From Thiobacillus sp. (lineage in GTDB: Bacteria; Pseudomonadota; Gammaproteobacteria; Burkholderiales; Thiobacillaceae): a stretch of 64,000 nucleotides of DNA. Made by a program: the position numbers and the translations under genes. Below, in pieces: positions 9,870-18,887 of this stretch; the first letter of the stretch is position 1; every line of letters starts with the position of its first letter. The notes below the pieces were generated by a model. It was not told where the DNA came from, searched no databases, and was given only the letters and a program-made list of their open reading frames with translations. The stretch is taken from positions 58,343 to 122,342 of the forward strand of contig JAUXVT010000010.1 of NCBI GenBank assembly GCA_030680405.1. The letters are read 5' to 3'.

Positions 9870-12800
9870 TCACTTCTGGGGGATAGGAGCGAGCGGCTGG
9901 GGCGCGCTGACGGCGAATTTGCGGTCGCGCGTCAGCAGGGTGTAGGCGACCGGAATGACGAACAGCGTCAACAGGGTGCCAAGCAGCAGGCCGCCGACGA
10001 TGACCCAGCCGATGGGCGATCGCGACTCGGCGCCGGCGCCCGTGGCGAGCGCCAGCGGCACGGCGCCCAGCACCATCGCGGCGGTGGTCATCAGGATCGG
10101 CCGCAGGCGCAGGCTGGCGGCCTCGATGACGGCCTCGACCTTAGACTTGCCGCGGGCATGCAACTGGTTGGCGAATTCCACGATCAGGATGCCGTGCTTG
10201 GTGATGAGGCCGACCAGCATCACCAGCCCGATCTGGCTGTACACGTTGAGCGTGGCGCCGGTGAGCTTGAGCGCCAGCAGCGCGCCGGTGGCGGCGAGCG
10301 GCACGGTGAGCAGGATGATGAAGGGGGCAATGAAGCTCTCGAACTGCGCCGCCAGCACCAGATAAATGACGATCAGCGCCAGCGCGAAGGTGATGGCCAG
10401 CGTTTGCCCGGATTCGCCGAATTCGCGCGACTGGCCGTCCAGCGCGGTGCGCGCGGTTTTCGGCAGCGTGTCCTTGGCCGCCTGATCCATGAAGGCGAGC
10501 GCCTCGCCCAGCGTGTAGCCGGGGGCGATGTTGGCCGAGATGATCGCCGCGCGCTGGCGGTCGAAGTGGTTAAGCTCCTTCGGCGCGACAGTTTCGGAAA
10601 CGGCGACCAGGTTGGACAGCGGGGTGAGGCTGCCCTCCTTGCCGCGCACGTACAAGGCACTCAGATCCTGCGGGGTGGCGCGCGCGGCGGGGTCGAGCTG
10701 GACCACCACGTTGTATTGCTCGCCTGCCTGCTTGAAGCGGGTGACCTCGCGCCCGCCGAGCAGGGTTTCCAGCGTGCGCCCGATGGTGTCGATGCCGACG
10801 CCCATCTGCGCGGCCTTGTCGCGGTTGATGTCGACCTTGAGCTGCGGCTTGTTGAGCTTGAGGTCGCTGTCGGCGTTGGCCAGACCCGGATAGGCGCGCA
10901 CCTTGGCCATCAGCGCTTCCACCGCGGTGTCCAGCTCTGCGTAGCTGGGCGCCTGCACCACGAACTGCAGCGGCGGATTGCGGAAGCTCTGCCCCAGCGA
11001 GGGCGGGTTGATCGGGAAGGCCAGCACGCCCGGCATGCCCATGAACATCTGCGGGCCGAGGCTTTCGGTGATCGCCATCTGGCTGCGGCTGCGCTCTTCC
11101 CAGGGCTTCAGCATCACGAACGACAGCGCGCTGTTGACCGGGTTGGGGCGCTCCAGCCCCGGCGCCACCACGACAAACGCCGTATTCACTTCGGGCACGT
11201 TCTGGTAGATGCCTTCGAGCTGGCGCGCGTACTGGTCGGTGTACTGCAGGGTCGACCCTTCGGGTGCCAGCATGAAGCCGATGAAGAAGCCGCGGTCCTC
11301 GATTGGCGCGAGTTCCGATTTCAGCGATTTCAGCAGGCCGAAGGCGGCGACCGCGACCAGCACGAAGATCCCCGCGACGATCAGCGGGTGCCGCACGACG
11401 CGGGTGAGGCCCCGTGTATAGCCCCGGTTGAGGCCGCTCAGCATGCGCTCGCCGAAGTTGAAAAACGCGCCGTGGCGGGTTTCGTGGCGCAGCATCCTGC
11501 TCGCCATCATCGGCGTCAGCGTCAGCGCGACAAAGCCGGACACCAGCACGGCGGCGGCCACGGTCAGCGCAAATTCGGTGAACAGCTTGCCGGTGTTGCC
11601 CTCGGCGAAGGCCAGCGGCGCGAACACCGCAGCCAGCGTGAGCGTCATCGCCACCACCGCGAAGCCGATTTCCTTGGCCCCCTTCAACGCCGCCTCGAAC
11701 GGCGGCTCGCCGTTCTCGATGTGGCGGTAGATGTTTTCCAGCATGACGATGGCGTCGTCCACCACCAGGCCGATCGCCAGCACCAGCCCCAAGAGGGTCA
11801 GCACGTTGATGGTGAAACCCATGGCATAGAGAAAGATGAAGGCGCCGATCAGCGACACCGGAATGGTGACGAAGGGAATCAGGGTGGCGCGCCAGTTGCG
11901 CAGGAACAGGAAGATGACGGCCACCACCAGCACCATGGCTTCGAGCATGGTCTTGTACACGGCGTCGATCGATTTTTCGATGAAGATCGAACTGTCGAAG
12001 CCGACCTTGAGCTGCATGCCTTCGGGCAGTGCCGCCTGCAGCCGCGGCAGCTCGGCCTTGACCGCCTGCGCCACCGACAGGGTGTTGGCGGTCGACTGCT
12101 TGACGATGCCCAGGCCCACGGCGGCGCGGCCGTTGACCCGCACGATGTTGCGTTCGTCCTCGGCCCCGACTTCGGCGCGGCCGATGTCGGCCAGCCGCAC
12201 CAGCACGCCGCCGCTGTCGCGGATGATGACGCGTTCGAATTCTGCCGGGGTTTTGAGGTCGGTTTCCGTGAGCACGGTAAATTCGCGCATCTGGCTCTCG
12301 ATGCGGCCGGAAGGCAGCTCGGTGTTCTGGCTCCTGAGCGCCGCTTCCACGTCCTGCACCGTCACCCCCAGCGCCGCCATGCGGCTCGGATCGAGCCACA
12401 CCCGCATGGCGTAGCGGCGCCCGCCGCCGATGATGACCGAGGCGACGCCGGGCAGGGTTTTCAGCTGGTCGGCCACCACCCGGTCGGCGTAGTCGGTGAT
12501 TTCCAGCGGCGACTGGCGGTCGCTGGAAAACGCCAGCCAGATGATGGCCTGGGCGTCGGCCTCGATCTTCGCCACCACCGGGTCTTCTGCCTCGCTCGGC
12601 AGCAGGCCGCGTACCCGCGCCACGCGGTCGCGGGCGTCGTTGGCGGCGGCTTCGGGGTCGCGCGACTGCACGAACTCCACCGTGATCTGGCTTTCCATCA
12701 CCTCGGCCGAGGCGCCGGGGTAGACCGTTCGCACCGACACCACCGGCGCGTCGATGTTGGGGTATTCGCGCACCGGCAGGCGGTCGAAGGCGATCAGCCC

Positions 12801-12872
12801 GATCAGGATGATGAGCAGGCTCATCACGGTGGCCAGCACCGGGCGGCGGATGGAGAGGTCGGAAAGGATCAT
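9870..12872 (-). CDS. RND efflux transporter permease (AcrB/MexK-like HAE1 family)
   Basis: This 1,000-residue inner-membrane proton/drug antiporter is slightly shorter than AcrB. It begins MILSDLSIRRPVLATVMSLL and has the RND domains in order: helix 1, large porter loop, helices 2-7, second porter loop, helices 8-12. The proton-relay aspartate pair is in GLVLAIGLVVDDAIVM, at about residue 365 by count. It exports drugs, solvents or cell-derived compounds as a trimer with the adaptor encoded 24 bases upstream. No outer-membrane TolC partner and no TetR regulator are adjacent, so it presumably uses a TolC encoded elsewhere. Confidence 0.93.
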   Translation of the reverse strand: MILSDLSIRRPVLATVMSLLIILIGLIAFDRLPVREYPNIDAPVVSVRTVYPGASAEVMESQITVEFVQSRDPEAAANDARDRVARVRGLLPSEAEDPVVAKIEADAQAIIWLAFSSDRQSPLEITDYADRVVADQLKTLPGVASVIIGGGRRYAMRVWLDPSRMAALGVTVQDVEAALRSQNTELPSGRIESQMREFTVLTETDLKTPAEFERVIIRDSGGVLVRLADIGRAEVGAEDERNIVRVNGRAAVGLGIVKQSTANTLSVAQAVKAELPRLQAALPEGMQLKVGFDSSIFIEKSIDAVYKTMLEAMVLVVAVIFLFLRNWRATLIPFVTIPVSLIGAFIFLYAMGFTINVLTLLGLVLAIGLVVDDAIVMLENIYRHIENGEPPFEAALKGAKEIGFAVVAMTLTLAAVFAPLAFAEGNTGKLFTEFALTVAAAVLVSGFVALTLTPMMASRMLRHETRHGAFFNFGERMLSGLNRGYTRGLTRVVRHPLIVAGIFVLVAVAAFGLLKSLKSELAPIEDRGFFIGFMLAPEGSTLQYTDQYARQLEGIYQNVPEVNTAFVVVAPGLERPNPVNSALSFVMLKPWEERSRSQMAITESLGPQMFMGMPGVLAFPINPPSLGQSFRNPPLQFVVQAPSYAELDTAVEALMAKVRAYPGLANADSDLKLNKPQLKVDINRDKAAQMGVGIDTIGRTLETLLGGREVTRFKQAGEQYNVVVQLDPAARATPQDLSALYVRGKEGSLTPLSNLVAVSETVAPKELNHFDRQRAAIISANIAPGYTLGEALAFMDQAAKDTLPKTARTALDGQSREFGESGQTLAITFALALIVIYLVLAAQFESFIAPFIILLTVPLAATGALLALKLTGATLNVYSQIGLVMLVGLITKHGILIVEFANQLHARGKSKVEAVIEAASLRLRPILMTTAAMVLGAVPLALATGAGAESRSPIGWVIVGGLLLGTLLTLFVIPVAYTLLTRDRKFAVSAPQPLAPIPQK

Positions 12873-12896
12873 GGCTTGGTTTTCTTGTATTGCGGA

Positions 12897-13943
12897 TCAG
12901 CGCGGCTTGCCGGCCTGCATCTTCTTCATCATCTGCGCCGCCTGGTCGAGCGTGACCACCGGCACGCCGGGGCGCAGCTTGATCTGGCCGTCGAGAACGA
13001 CCGTGTCGCCCGCCTGCACGCCGGAGACGATTTCGACCCGGCCTGGTTCGCGCTTGCCCAGGGTGACCTTGCGCAGTTCGGCCTTGCCGTTGACCGCCAG
13101 AAAAACGTAATTGCCGTCCGGACGCGGCACGATGACCTGCTCGGGCAGCAGGATGGCGCTGGTCTTGCCGCCCAGGTCGGCGGTGGCGCGGGCGAACATG
13201 CCGGGCTTGAGGCTGCCAGCGGGGTTGGCGATGCGCGCGCGCACCCGCACGTTGCGGCTAACCGGATCGACCACCGGATCGATGGCGTGCACCTTGCCGC
13301 TGAAGCTTTGCCCGGGCAGGGCGTCGACGGTCAGGTTGATCGGCAGGCCGATGCGCACCAGCGGCAAAGTGGTTTCGGGCACCGGCACTTCCAGCTTCAG
13401 ATTGCCGAGCGCGTCCAGCCGCACGATGTCGTCGCCCTTGTTGACGTAGGCGCCGGGGCTGACCTGGCGCAAGCCGGCGAGGGCGGCAAACGGGGCGCGA
13501 ATCATGGTCTTGTCGAGCGCTACCTGCTCCTGCTGCAGACGCGCGCGCAGGATGTCGAGGTTGGCGCGCGCTTCGTCGAGCGCCTGTTTCGAGATGAAAT
13601 TCTGCGCAACCAGCTCCTCGCTGCGCTTGTAGCGGCTTTGCGCCAGCTTGAGATCCGCCTGGGCGGCGGCCAGGCGGGCGCGCGGTTCGGCGGAATCGAG
13701 CACCACCAGCACTGCGCCTTTCTTCACCGGCTGGCCTTCCCTGAACAGCAGCTTGACGATGCGGCCGTCGATTTCCGGGCGCAGCACCACACTGTCCTCG
13801 GCAATCAGCGCACCCACCGCGTTGACCGTATTGGACACCGGGGTAGCGGCGACTTTCATCATGTTGACCGGAATGAAGGGCGGCCCGCCCGCCTGGGCAA
13901 AGGCGAGTGTCGGAACGAACAGCAGGAGGAGCAAGGCGCGCAT
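12897..13943 (-). CDS. RND efflux periplasmic adaptor subunit (membrane fusion protein)
   Basis: A 348-residue secreted protein with signal peptide MRALLLLLFVPTLAFA. It has the barrel/lipoyl halves (VVLRPEIDGRIVKLLFREGQ and TMIRAPFAALAGLRQVSPG) flanking an alpha-helical hairpin with ALDEARANLDILRARLQQEQ, then a C-terminal membrane-proximal domain. It bridges the RND permease to an outer-membrane channel. It is the first gene of the two-gene operon. No lipobox is seen, so it is probably not a lipoprotein. The 165-base gap to msrP holds the divergent promoters. Confidence 0.92.
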   Translation of the reverse strand: MRALLLLLFVPTLAFAQAGGPPFIPVNMMKVAATPVSNTVNAVGALIAEDSVVLRPEIDGRIVKLLFREGQPVKKGAVLVVLDSAEPRARLAAAQADLKLAQSRYKRSEELVAQNFISKQALDEARANLDILRARLQQEQVALDKTMIRAPFAALAGLRQVSPGAYVNKGDDIVRLDALGNLKLEVPVPETTLPLVRIGLPINLTVDALPGQSFSGKVHAIDPVVDPVSRNVRVRARIANPAGSLKPGMFARATADLGGKTSAILLPEQVIVPRPDGNYVFLAVNGKAELRKVTLGKREPGRVEIVSGVQAGDTVVLDGQIKLRPGVPVVTLDQAAQMMKKMQAGKPR

Positions 13944-14108
13944 GACGGATTCCGCAATAAGAACAAAGACGTACGATAGATGCGCACCATAGCAGTTCCA
14001 TGCTGAAACAAAAACCGCACGCCAGGGTCAATTTTAAACACGGATATGTAAGGATTGCGCGTGTAATCCGACTATTTAGATATGCCCCTTTTTAGTTAGG
14101 ACTCAGTC

Positions 14109-15047
14109 ATGCCGATACATCAAGCCAACGACATTCTCCCGTCTGAAATCACCCCGCCCGACATCTACCGCGAACGCCGTCGCTTCATGCAGGGCTTGGG
14201 GGTGCTGGCGGCGGGCGCTGCTCTGAGCGCCGCGCCCGATGTCGAGGCCGGTGTCAAACTGGCCGGCGTGCGCGCCAGCGCCTACAAGCTGGACGAGGAC
14301 AAAACCCCGTACAAGGACGTCACCACTTACAACAACTTCTATGAATTCGGCACCGGCAAGGGCGATCCGGCCGAAAATGCGGGCAGCCTGAAAACCCGTC
14401 CGTGGACGGTGGCGATCGAAGGCGAGGTGAGCAACCCCGGGATTTACGACATCGATACGCTGCTGAAACTCGCGCCACTGGAAGAGCGCGTGTATCGCAT
14501 GCGCTGCGTCGAAGGCTGGTCGATGGTGATCCCGTGGGCCGGCTTTCCCCTGCGTGAAATCATCCGCCGCGCCGAGCCCACCGGTAATGCGAAATATGTC
14601 GAGTTCGTGACGCTGAACGACCCCAGGCAGATGCCTGGGCAGCGATCGCGCGTACTCGACTGGCCGTATGTCGAAGGCCTGCGGCTGGACGAAGCGATGC
14701 ATCCGCTGACGCTGCTGGCGGTGGGTCTCTATGGCGAAGTGCTGCCCAACCAGAACGGCGCGCCGATCCGTCTGGTGGCGCCATGGAAGTACGGGTTCAA
14801 GAGCGCCAAGTCCATCGCCAAAATCCGCTTCGTCGAGAAGCCGCCGCTCACCGCCTGGATGCGCGCGGCGCCGCGGGAATTCGGCTTCTATTCCAACGTC
14901 AATCCGCAGGTCGATCATCCGCGCTGGAGCCAGGCGAAGGAGCGCCGCATCGGCGAATTTTTCAAGCGCGACACGCTGATGTTCAATGGTTACGGCGCTC
15001 AGGTTGCCGGGTTGTATCGCGGAATGGACCTGAAAAAGTTCTTCTGA
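14109..15047 (+). CDS. msrP: Protein-methionine-sulfoxide reductase catalytic subunit MsrP (molybdopterin)
   Basis: A 312-residue periplasmic molybdoenzyme (YedY type) that repairs methionine sulfoxides in envelope proteins. The Tat signal is visible around residues 22-36 ([10 protein letters not shown] followed by an Ala-rich stretch). The molybdenum-ligating cysteine is Cys133 in [10 protein letters not shown]. Conserved downstream blocks include [17 protein letters not shown] and [12 protein letters not shown]. Its stop overlaps the msrQ start (TGATG). An inverted repeat GGATT-N8-AATCC (14052-14069) lies in the promoter region. The operon is usually induced by oxidative chlorine stress or copper, but no regulator is adjacent here. 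Confidence 0.95.
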   Translation: MPIHQANDILPSEITPPDIYRERRRFMQGLGVLAAGAALSAAPDVEAGVKLAGVRASAYKLDEDKTPYKDVTTYNNFYEFGTGKGDPAENAGSLKTRPWTVAIEGEVSNPGIYDIDTLLKLAPLEERVYRMRCVEGWSMVIPWAGFPLREIIRRAEPTGNAKYVEFVTLNDPRQMPGQRSRVLDWPYVEGLRLDEAMHPLTLLAVGLYGEVLPNQNGAPIRLVAPWKYGFKSAKSIAKIRFVEKPPLTAWMRAAPREFGFYSNVNPQVDHPRWSQAKERRIGEFFKRDTLMFNGYGAQVAGLYRGMDLKKFF

Positions 15048-15709
15048 TGGGCGCTGTCCTGCGCAACCCCAAGGTCTGGATTGCGCTGGTTTGCCTGCTG
15101 CCGCTGGTGCGGCTGATCGTTCTCGGCGGAAGCGGCGGGCTGGGGGCGAATCCGATCGAGTTCATCACGCGTTCGACCGGCACATGGACGCTGGTCGGGC
15201 TGATGGTCACGCTGATGGTCACCCCGCTGCGGCGGCTGACCGGTCGCGCCGACCTCATCCGTTACCGGCGCATGCTGGGGCTGTTCACCTTCTTCTACGC
15301 CGGCCTGCATTTCGTCACGTATATCTGGCTGGACCAGTTCTTCGATCCGGCGGCCATCGCCAAAGACATCATCAAACGACCCTTCATCACCATCGGCTTC
15401 TCCGCTTTTGTGCTGCTCATCCCGCTCGCCGCGACCTCGACCCACGCCATGATGCGTCGCCTCGGGCGACGCTGGCAGCAACTGCATCGCCTGGTTTATC
15501 TGATTGCCCTGCTGGGGGTGATCCACTACCTGTGGCTGGTGAAGAAAGACCTCACTGAACCGCTGATCTACGGGGCGGTACTGGCCGTGTTGCTGGCCTT
15601 GCGCCTGCCGTGGTGCGTGACGTGGCTGCAGACTGCCCGCAGCCGTTTTGCGCCGGCCAGATATCAGGTTGGAAAAGCGGGCGCGCACGGCGCCGGAAGT
15701 GCGCAATAA
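15047..15709 (+). CDS. msrQ: Heme-binding membrane subunit MsrQ
   Basis: This 220-residue inner-membrane b-type cytochrome passes quinol or flavin-derived electrons to MsrP. Six hydrophobic helices are visible, with heme-ligand histidines in FYAGLHFVTYIW and in WQQLHRLVYLIALLGVIHYLW. The ATG at 15047 overlaps the msrP stop by one base, so I reject upstream in-frame codons that would lie inside msrP. The C-terminal ~25 residues are basic and Ala-rich. Confidence 0.95.
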   Translation: MGAVLRNPKVWIALVCLLPLVRLIVLGGSGGLGANPIEFITRSTGTWTLVGLMVTLMVTPLRRLTGRADLIRYRRMLGLFTFFYAGLHFVTYIWLDQFFDPAAIAKDIIKRPFITIGFSAFVLLIPLAATSTHAMMRRLGRRWQQLHRLVYLIALLGVIHYLWLVKKDLTEPLIYGAVLAVLLALRLPWCVTWLQTARSRFAPARYQVGKAGAHGAGSAQ

Positions 15710-15710
15710 A

Positions 15711-15769
15711 AACGGGGGCTAATCCCCCCCGGCCACGGTAAAAAAAAAACGGGGGACAAGCCCCCGTTT
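15711..15769 (-). terminator. Tandem Rho-independent terminators of the H1-like gene
   Basis: On the minus strand, stem AAACGGGGG/CCCCCGTTT (15747-15769, loop CTTGT) runs into a T-run of about nine. A second hairpin with five G-C pairs (15714-15728) is followed by GTTTTTATT. Together they end the H1-like gene and may also stop msrQ transcription from the other side. Confidence 0.85.
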
Positions 15770-15792
15770 CAGATTGGGCAGTGCCCGACCTG

Positions 15793-16293
15793 TTAGAGCC
15801 CGAAAGGCTTGATGACCGAAACTGCCGGCGCGGGTGAAGGCGCGGCTGCGGGTGCAGCCGGCTTGGCCGGAGCGGGCTTGGCAGCGGCCTTTTTGACTAC
15901 GGGCTTGGCGACCGGCTTTTTGGCGGCGACAGCCGGCTTGGCCGGAGCGGCTTTCTTGGCGACCGGCTTTGCAGCCGGCTTTGCAGCGGCCTTTTTGACT
16001 ACGGGCTTGGCAGCCGGTTTTTTGGCGGCGACTGCCTTTTTGGCCGGAGCGGCCTTTTTGACTACGGGCTTGGCAGCCGGTTTTTTGGCGGCGACTGCCT
16101 TTTTGGCCGGAGCCGCTTTCCTGGCGACCGGTTTTGCAGCGGCCTTTTTAGCTACCGGTTTTTTGGCGGCGGCTGCCTTTTTGGCCGGAGCCGCTTTCTT
16201 GGCTACTGCCTTCTTGACGGTGGGTTTAGCAGCGGGTTTGGCTGCTGCCTTTTTGGCCGCCGGTTTGGCGGCGGATTTCTTCACTGTTGCCAT
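15793..16293 (-). CDS. Histone H1-like Lys/Ala/Pro-repeat protein
   Basis: A 166-residue, extremely basic, low-complexity protein made of AAKPA/AKKPVAK/KKAAPAKKAV repeats, resembling AlgP/H1-like C-terminal domains of proteobacteria. It probably binds DNA non-specifically and compacts the nucleoid. The tail PAVSVIKPFGL is non-repetitive and is found at the end of many such proteins. AAGGAG precedes the ATG. A long structured leader lies upstream and tandem terminators lie downstream. Repeat number is likely to vary between strains. Confidence 0.85.
   Translation of the reverse strand: MATVKKSAAKPAAKKAAAKPAAKPTVKKAVAKKAAPAKKAAAAKKPVAKKAAAKPVARKAAPAKKAVAAKKPAAKPVVKKAAPAKKAVAAKKPAAKPVVKKAAAKPAAKPVAKKAAPAKPAVAAKKPVAKPVVKKAAAKPAPAKPAAPAAAPSPAPAVSVIKPFGL
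15986..16113. repeat. Two tandem identical 63-bp units in the H1-like gene
   Basis: Units 15986-16048 and 16049-16111 are identical and encode the same 21 residues (KKAVAAKKPAAKPVV-type). The identity continues two bases into the next unit. Identical neighbouring copies imply recent slippage or recombination. Confidence 0.85.
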
Positions 16294-16309
16294 TTAGCAC
16301 TCCTTAGAA

Positions 16310-16485
16310 GTTGAACACATTCACTTATCACTACAGCTTGAAGCCACGTGCAGTCAGAATTTGCACTTCCAAAGCGTGGTACCGACAGGCGACCGGCTTG
16401 CCCGAAACCCGCTAAACACGGGTGATACCGAGGCTCCGCTTGGTGAGCCTCATTCTAGTTGCTTTTTCTGGGGGCACAATGAATA
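16310..16485 (-). promoter_or_regulatory. Promoter and structured ~150-nt leader of the H1-like gene
   Basis: On the minus strand TTGTGC, 16 bases, then TAGAAT reads as a -35/-10 pair just ahead of a hairpin GAGGCTC/GAGCCTC (16430-16451). A second stem ACCCG/CGGGT (16406-16422) and a third nested stem with arms CCAC/GTGG and GTGCA/TGCAC (16344-16379) follow before AAGGAG and the ATG. No known riboswitch class was recognised. The rest of the 300-base gap towards lysA (16486-16593) is AT-rich and shows no gene or clear terminator. Confidence 0.4.
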
Positions 16486-16593
16486 GTCAACTCCTGCGAG
16501 AATAATTCGATGAAAAATGTCGCAGCCAAGCAAAATGTATTGATCCGATACTAAAAAGACAAAAAGTCGATGCTTGGCCTGTATCTCTAAAAG

Positions 16594-17838
16594 TCAATCA
16601 ACAAGCCGTTCTCCAGCCATCATGCTGTTTTGCGTTTCGCGTTCTCGGATGAGATGAATTTCATTCCTGTCAATCAGCACTTCGGCGGCGCGCGGGCGTG
16701 AATTGTAATTCGATGCCATGCTCATGCCGTAGGCGCCCGCCGAAAGCAGGGCCAGCAGGTCCCCTTCCTCGATTGCTAGATCACGCGCAAAGCCAAGAAA
16801 ATCGCCGGTCTCGCAGATCGGGCCAACGATGTCGTAGCGCTTTGCCGGGGCTGGACGTTCGTTGATGGCGATGATTTCGTGATACGCCTTGTACAGCGCG
16901 GGACGCATCAGATCATTCATCGCCGCGTCGACGATGGCGAAGTTTTTGTCTTCGCCCGGCTTCAGGTACTCGATCCGGGTGAGCAGCAGACCTGCGTTGC
17001 CGACCAGCGAGCGCCCCGGTTCCAGCAGCAGTTTCTCGCGGCGGCCGGCAAAGCGCGCCGCCAACTCGCGGCCATAGGCGGCGAGGTCGGGCGGGGTTTC
17101 GTCGCGGTAGCGGATGCCGACACCCCCGCCGAGGTCGATGTGATGCAGCGTGATGCCCTCGACGGCCAGCGCGTCGACCAGTGCCAGCACGCGGTCGGCG
17201 GCGTCGGCCAGCGGCGACAGGTCGGTCAACTGGGAGCCGATGTGGCAATCGATGCCGGTGATTTTCAGATTCGGCAGGTTGGCGGTTAGACGATAGAGTG
17301 CAGGCGCATCGGCTATCGGCACGCCGAACTTGTTTTCCTTGAGCCCGGTGGAGATATACGGATGCGTCTTGGGATCGACGTCGGGGTTGACGCGAAACGA
17401 CACCGGTGCGACTTTGCCCACCTCGCCCGCCACGCGGTTCAGCCGGTGCAGTTCGCTGGCCGATTCGACGTTGAAGCAGAGAATGCACGCGTCGAGTGCG
17501 GCGCGCATCTCGTCCGCGGTCTTGCCGACGCCGGAGAACACGACCTTGCCGGGGTCGCCGCCAGCGGCCAGCACACGGGCCAACTCGCCGCCGGAGACGA
17601 TGTCGAAGCCTGCACCCAAGCGTGCAAATAAATTCAGGATCGCCAGGCTTGAGTTAGCCTTGACCGCATAGCAGATGAGGTGCGGGGTTTCGGCAAACGC
17701 CTGGACGTAGGCCCGGTAGGCAGATTCAAGCGCCTGTCGGGAATAGACATACAGCGGCGTGCCGAATCGTTCGGCAAGCGTGTCCAGCGCCACGCCTTCG
17801 AGATGGAGGCGGCCGTCGAGTCGATGCAGGGTATTCAA
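16594..17838 (-). CDS. lysA: Diaminopimelate decarboxylase LysA
   Basis: A 414-residue PLP enzyme of the alanine-racemase fold that makes L-lysine from meso-diaminopimelate. The Schiff-base lysine is in [13 protein letters not shown] (about residue 60). Further active-site blocks are [32 protein letters not shown] and the substrate-binding cysteine in [11 protein letters not shown]. The start is a TTG at 17838 that overlaps the lptM stop (TTGA), so translation is probably coupled. The lptM-lysA pair divergent from cyaY is a common proteobacterial arrangement. Confidence 0.96.
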   Translation of the reverse strand: MNTLHRLDGRLHLEGVALDTLAERFGTPLYVYSRQALESAYRAYVQAFAETPHLICYAVKANSSLAILNLFARLGAGFDIVSGGELARVLAAGGDPGKVVFSGVGKTADEMRAALDACILCFNVESASELHRLNRVAGEVGKVAPVSFRVNPDVDPKTHPYISTGLKENKFGVPIADAPALYRLTANLPNLKITGIDCHIGSQLTDLSPLADAADRVLALVDALAVEGITLHHIDLGGGVGIRYRDETPPDLAAYGRELAARFAGRREKLLLEPGRSLVGNAGLLLTRIEYLKPGEDKNFAIVDAAMNDLMRPALYKAYHEIIAINERPAPAKRYDIVGPICETGDFLGFARDLAIEEGDLLALLSAGAYGMSMASNYNSRPRAAEVLIDRNEIHLIRERETQNSMMAGERLVD

Positions 17839-17960
17839 TTGGAAGTCCGTTGCGGTGCGGGGGGATTTTCGGGAAGATACAAGTCACCCTTGGAGCCGCA
17901 GGCGGTCAGACCGAGCCCGCACAGCAACAGGGACACTATATATAAGGCGCGCAGTTTCAT
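17835..17960 (-). CDS. lptM: Small lipoprotein LptM (YifL family)
   Basis: Only 41 residues: a signal sequence MKLRALYIVSLLLCGLGLTA, lipobox LTAC, then CGSKGDLYLPE, the conserved LptM motif. In E. coli LptM assists disulfide maturation and assembly of the LptDE lipopolysaccharide translocon. It is followed directly by lysA, overlapping by four bases. The ATG at 17960 is preferred because the lipobox is then at the expected distance. Confidence 0.9.
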   Translation of the reverse strand: MKLRALYIVSLLLCGLGLTACGSKGDLYLPENPPAPQRTSN

Positions 17961-17985
17961 GCGTGAAATGTTAGCACGGGACACC

Positions 17986-18294
17986 ATGACGGAAATCGAA
18001 TTCAACCAGGCTGCCAATGCAACGCTGGCCCACATCGAACAGGCGCTGGAAGCGGCTGACCTGGATTTTGAGACGCCAGCGGACGGCATCATCGAGGTCG
18101 AGTTCGACGATGGCAGCAAGATCATCATCAACCGCCACGGCGTCGCGCGCGAAATCTGGGTCGCCGCGCGTTCGGGCGGCTTCCACTTCAAGCCGCAGGA
18201 CGGCGGCTGGGTCGACACCAAGGACGGCACACCACTTTACGACAGGCTCACCGCGTTGATTGCCGCGCAAGGTGGCGCCGCAACCCGTTTTTGA
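17986..18294 (+). CDS. cyaY: Iron donor protein CyaY (bacterial frataxin)
   Basis: A 102-residue frataxin homologue. The acidic first helix (MTEIEFNQAANATLAHIEQALEA, listed here only in part) and the sheet region with DGIIEVEFDDGSKIIINRH are typical, as are the conserved tryptophans in EIWVAARSGGFHF. It modulates iron delivery to IscS/IscU in Fe-S cluster assembly. It is divergent from lptM, with 25 bases between starts, so the two promoters must overlap. Confidence 0.93.
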   Translation: MTEIEFNQAANATLAHIEQALEAADLDFETPADGIIEVEFDDGSKIIINRHGVAREIWVAARSGGFHFKPQDGGWVDTKDGTPLYDRLTALIAAQGGAATRF

Positions 18295-18300
18295 CCGAAC

Positions 18301-18879
18301 TTGAAAAGCCAGGCGCTCACCCTGTTTGGTCTGGTCGAGCGGCTGTCGCTGCTGACCCGGGCCGACTTGCGGCAGGCGGGCGCGGCGCAGGGGCTACAGC
18401 CCGTGCATCTGCAGGTATTGTTCTATCTGAACCAGGCCAACCGCTTCAGCAATACCCCGCAGTCGCTCACCGAATACCTCGGGCTGACCAAGGGCACGGT
18501 GTCGCAAACGGTGCTGGTGCTGGCGCGCCGCCGATTGATCTCGCGTTACGCCGATCCCCGCGATGGCCGGGTGGTGCGGCTGATCCTGACCGAAGGCGGC
18601 ACCACGCTGCTGAAGACGCTGAGCGCTGGAAGTGCCTGGCGCGATATCGTGCAGACTGCCAGCCCGGCGCGGGTGAGTTCGGCGATGGTGGTGTTGCGGC
18701 AGGTGCTGGCGCAGGTGCAGGCGCAAAACGGAAAACGCACCTTCGGCGTGTGCGCGACCTGCCGGCATAATCAGCGGTTGGGGCCGCGCTCGTATTTTTG
18801 CGGACTGATGCAGGAAAAGCTGAGCAGCCCCGAGGTACGACGGATATGCCGCGAGCACGCCCCGCCCGTAGCGACTTGA
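18301..18879 (+). CDS. MarR-type winged-helix regulator with Cys-rich C-terminus
   Basis: A 192-residue protein. The first ~130 residues form a MarR winged helix (recognition region SLTEYLGLTKGTVSQTVLVL; wing YADPRDGRVVRLILTEGG). The last ~50 residues carry CATCRH, then YFCG and RRICREH, a possible zinc or Fe-S/redox site (four Cys plus His). It starts at a TTG (18301) six bases after the cyaY stop, so it is probably co-transcribed with cyaY. That link to iron metabolism makes metal- or redox-sensing a reasonable guess, unproven. Confidence 0.75.
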   Translation: MKSQALTLFGLVERLSLLTRADLRQAGAAQGLQPVHLQVLFYLNQANRFSNTPQSLTEYLGLTKGTVSQTVLVLARRRLISRYADPRDGRVVRLILTEGGTTLLKTLSAGSAWRDIVQTASPARVSSAMVVLRQVLAQVQAQNGKRTFGVCATCRHNQRLGPRSYFCGLMQEKLSSPEVRRICREHAPPVAT

Positions 18880-18887
18880 GCCATCTT

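Noticed and set aside
9858..13979. A 1,373-codon open frame on the plus strand across the RND genes
   Set aside because: It is antisense to two well-matched RND proteins; its His/Arg/Gly-rich translation has no family similarity and is a GC-bias artefact.
15793..16297. A 162-codon Ala/Gly/Phe-rich frame opposite the H1-like gene
   Set aside because: It is the complement of the AAKPA repeats; the minus strand has a good ribosome-binding site and tandem terminators.
16310..16451. A known riboswitch in the H1-like leader
   Set aside because: The helices do not match any class I could recall; listed only as a structured leader.
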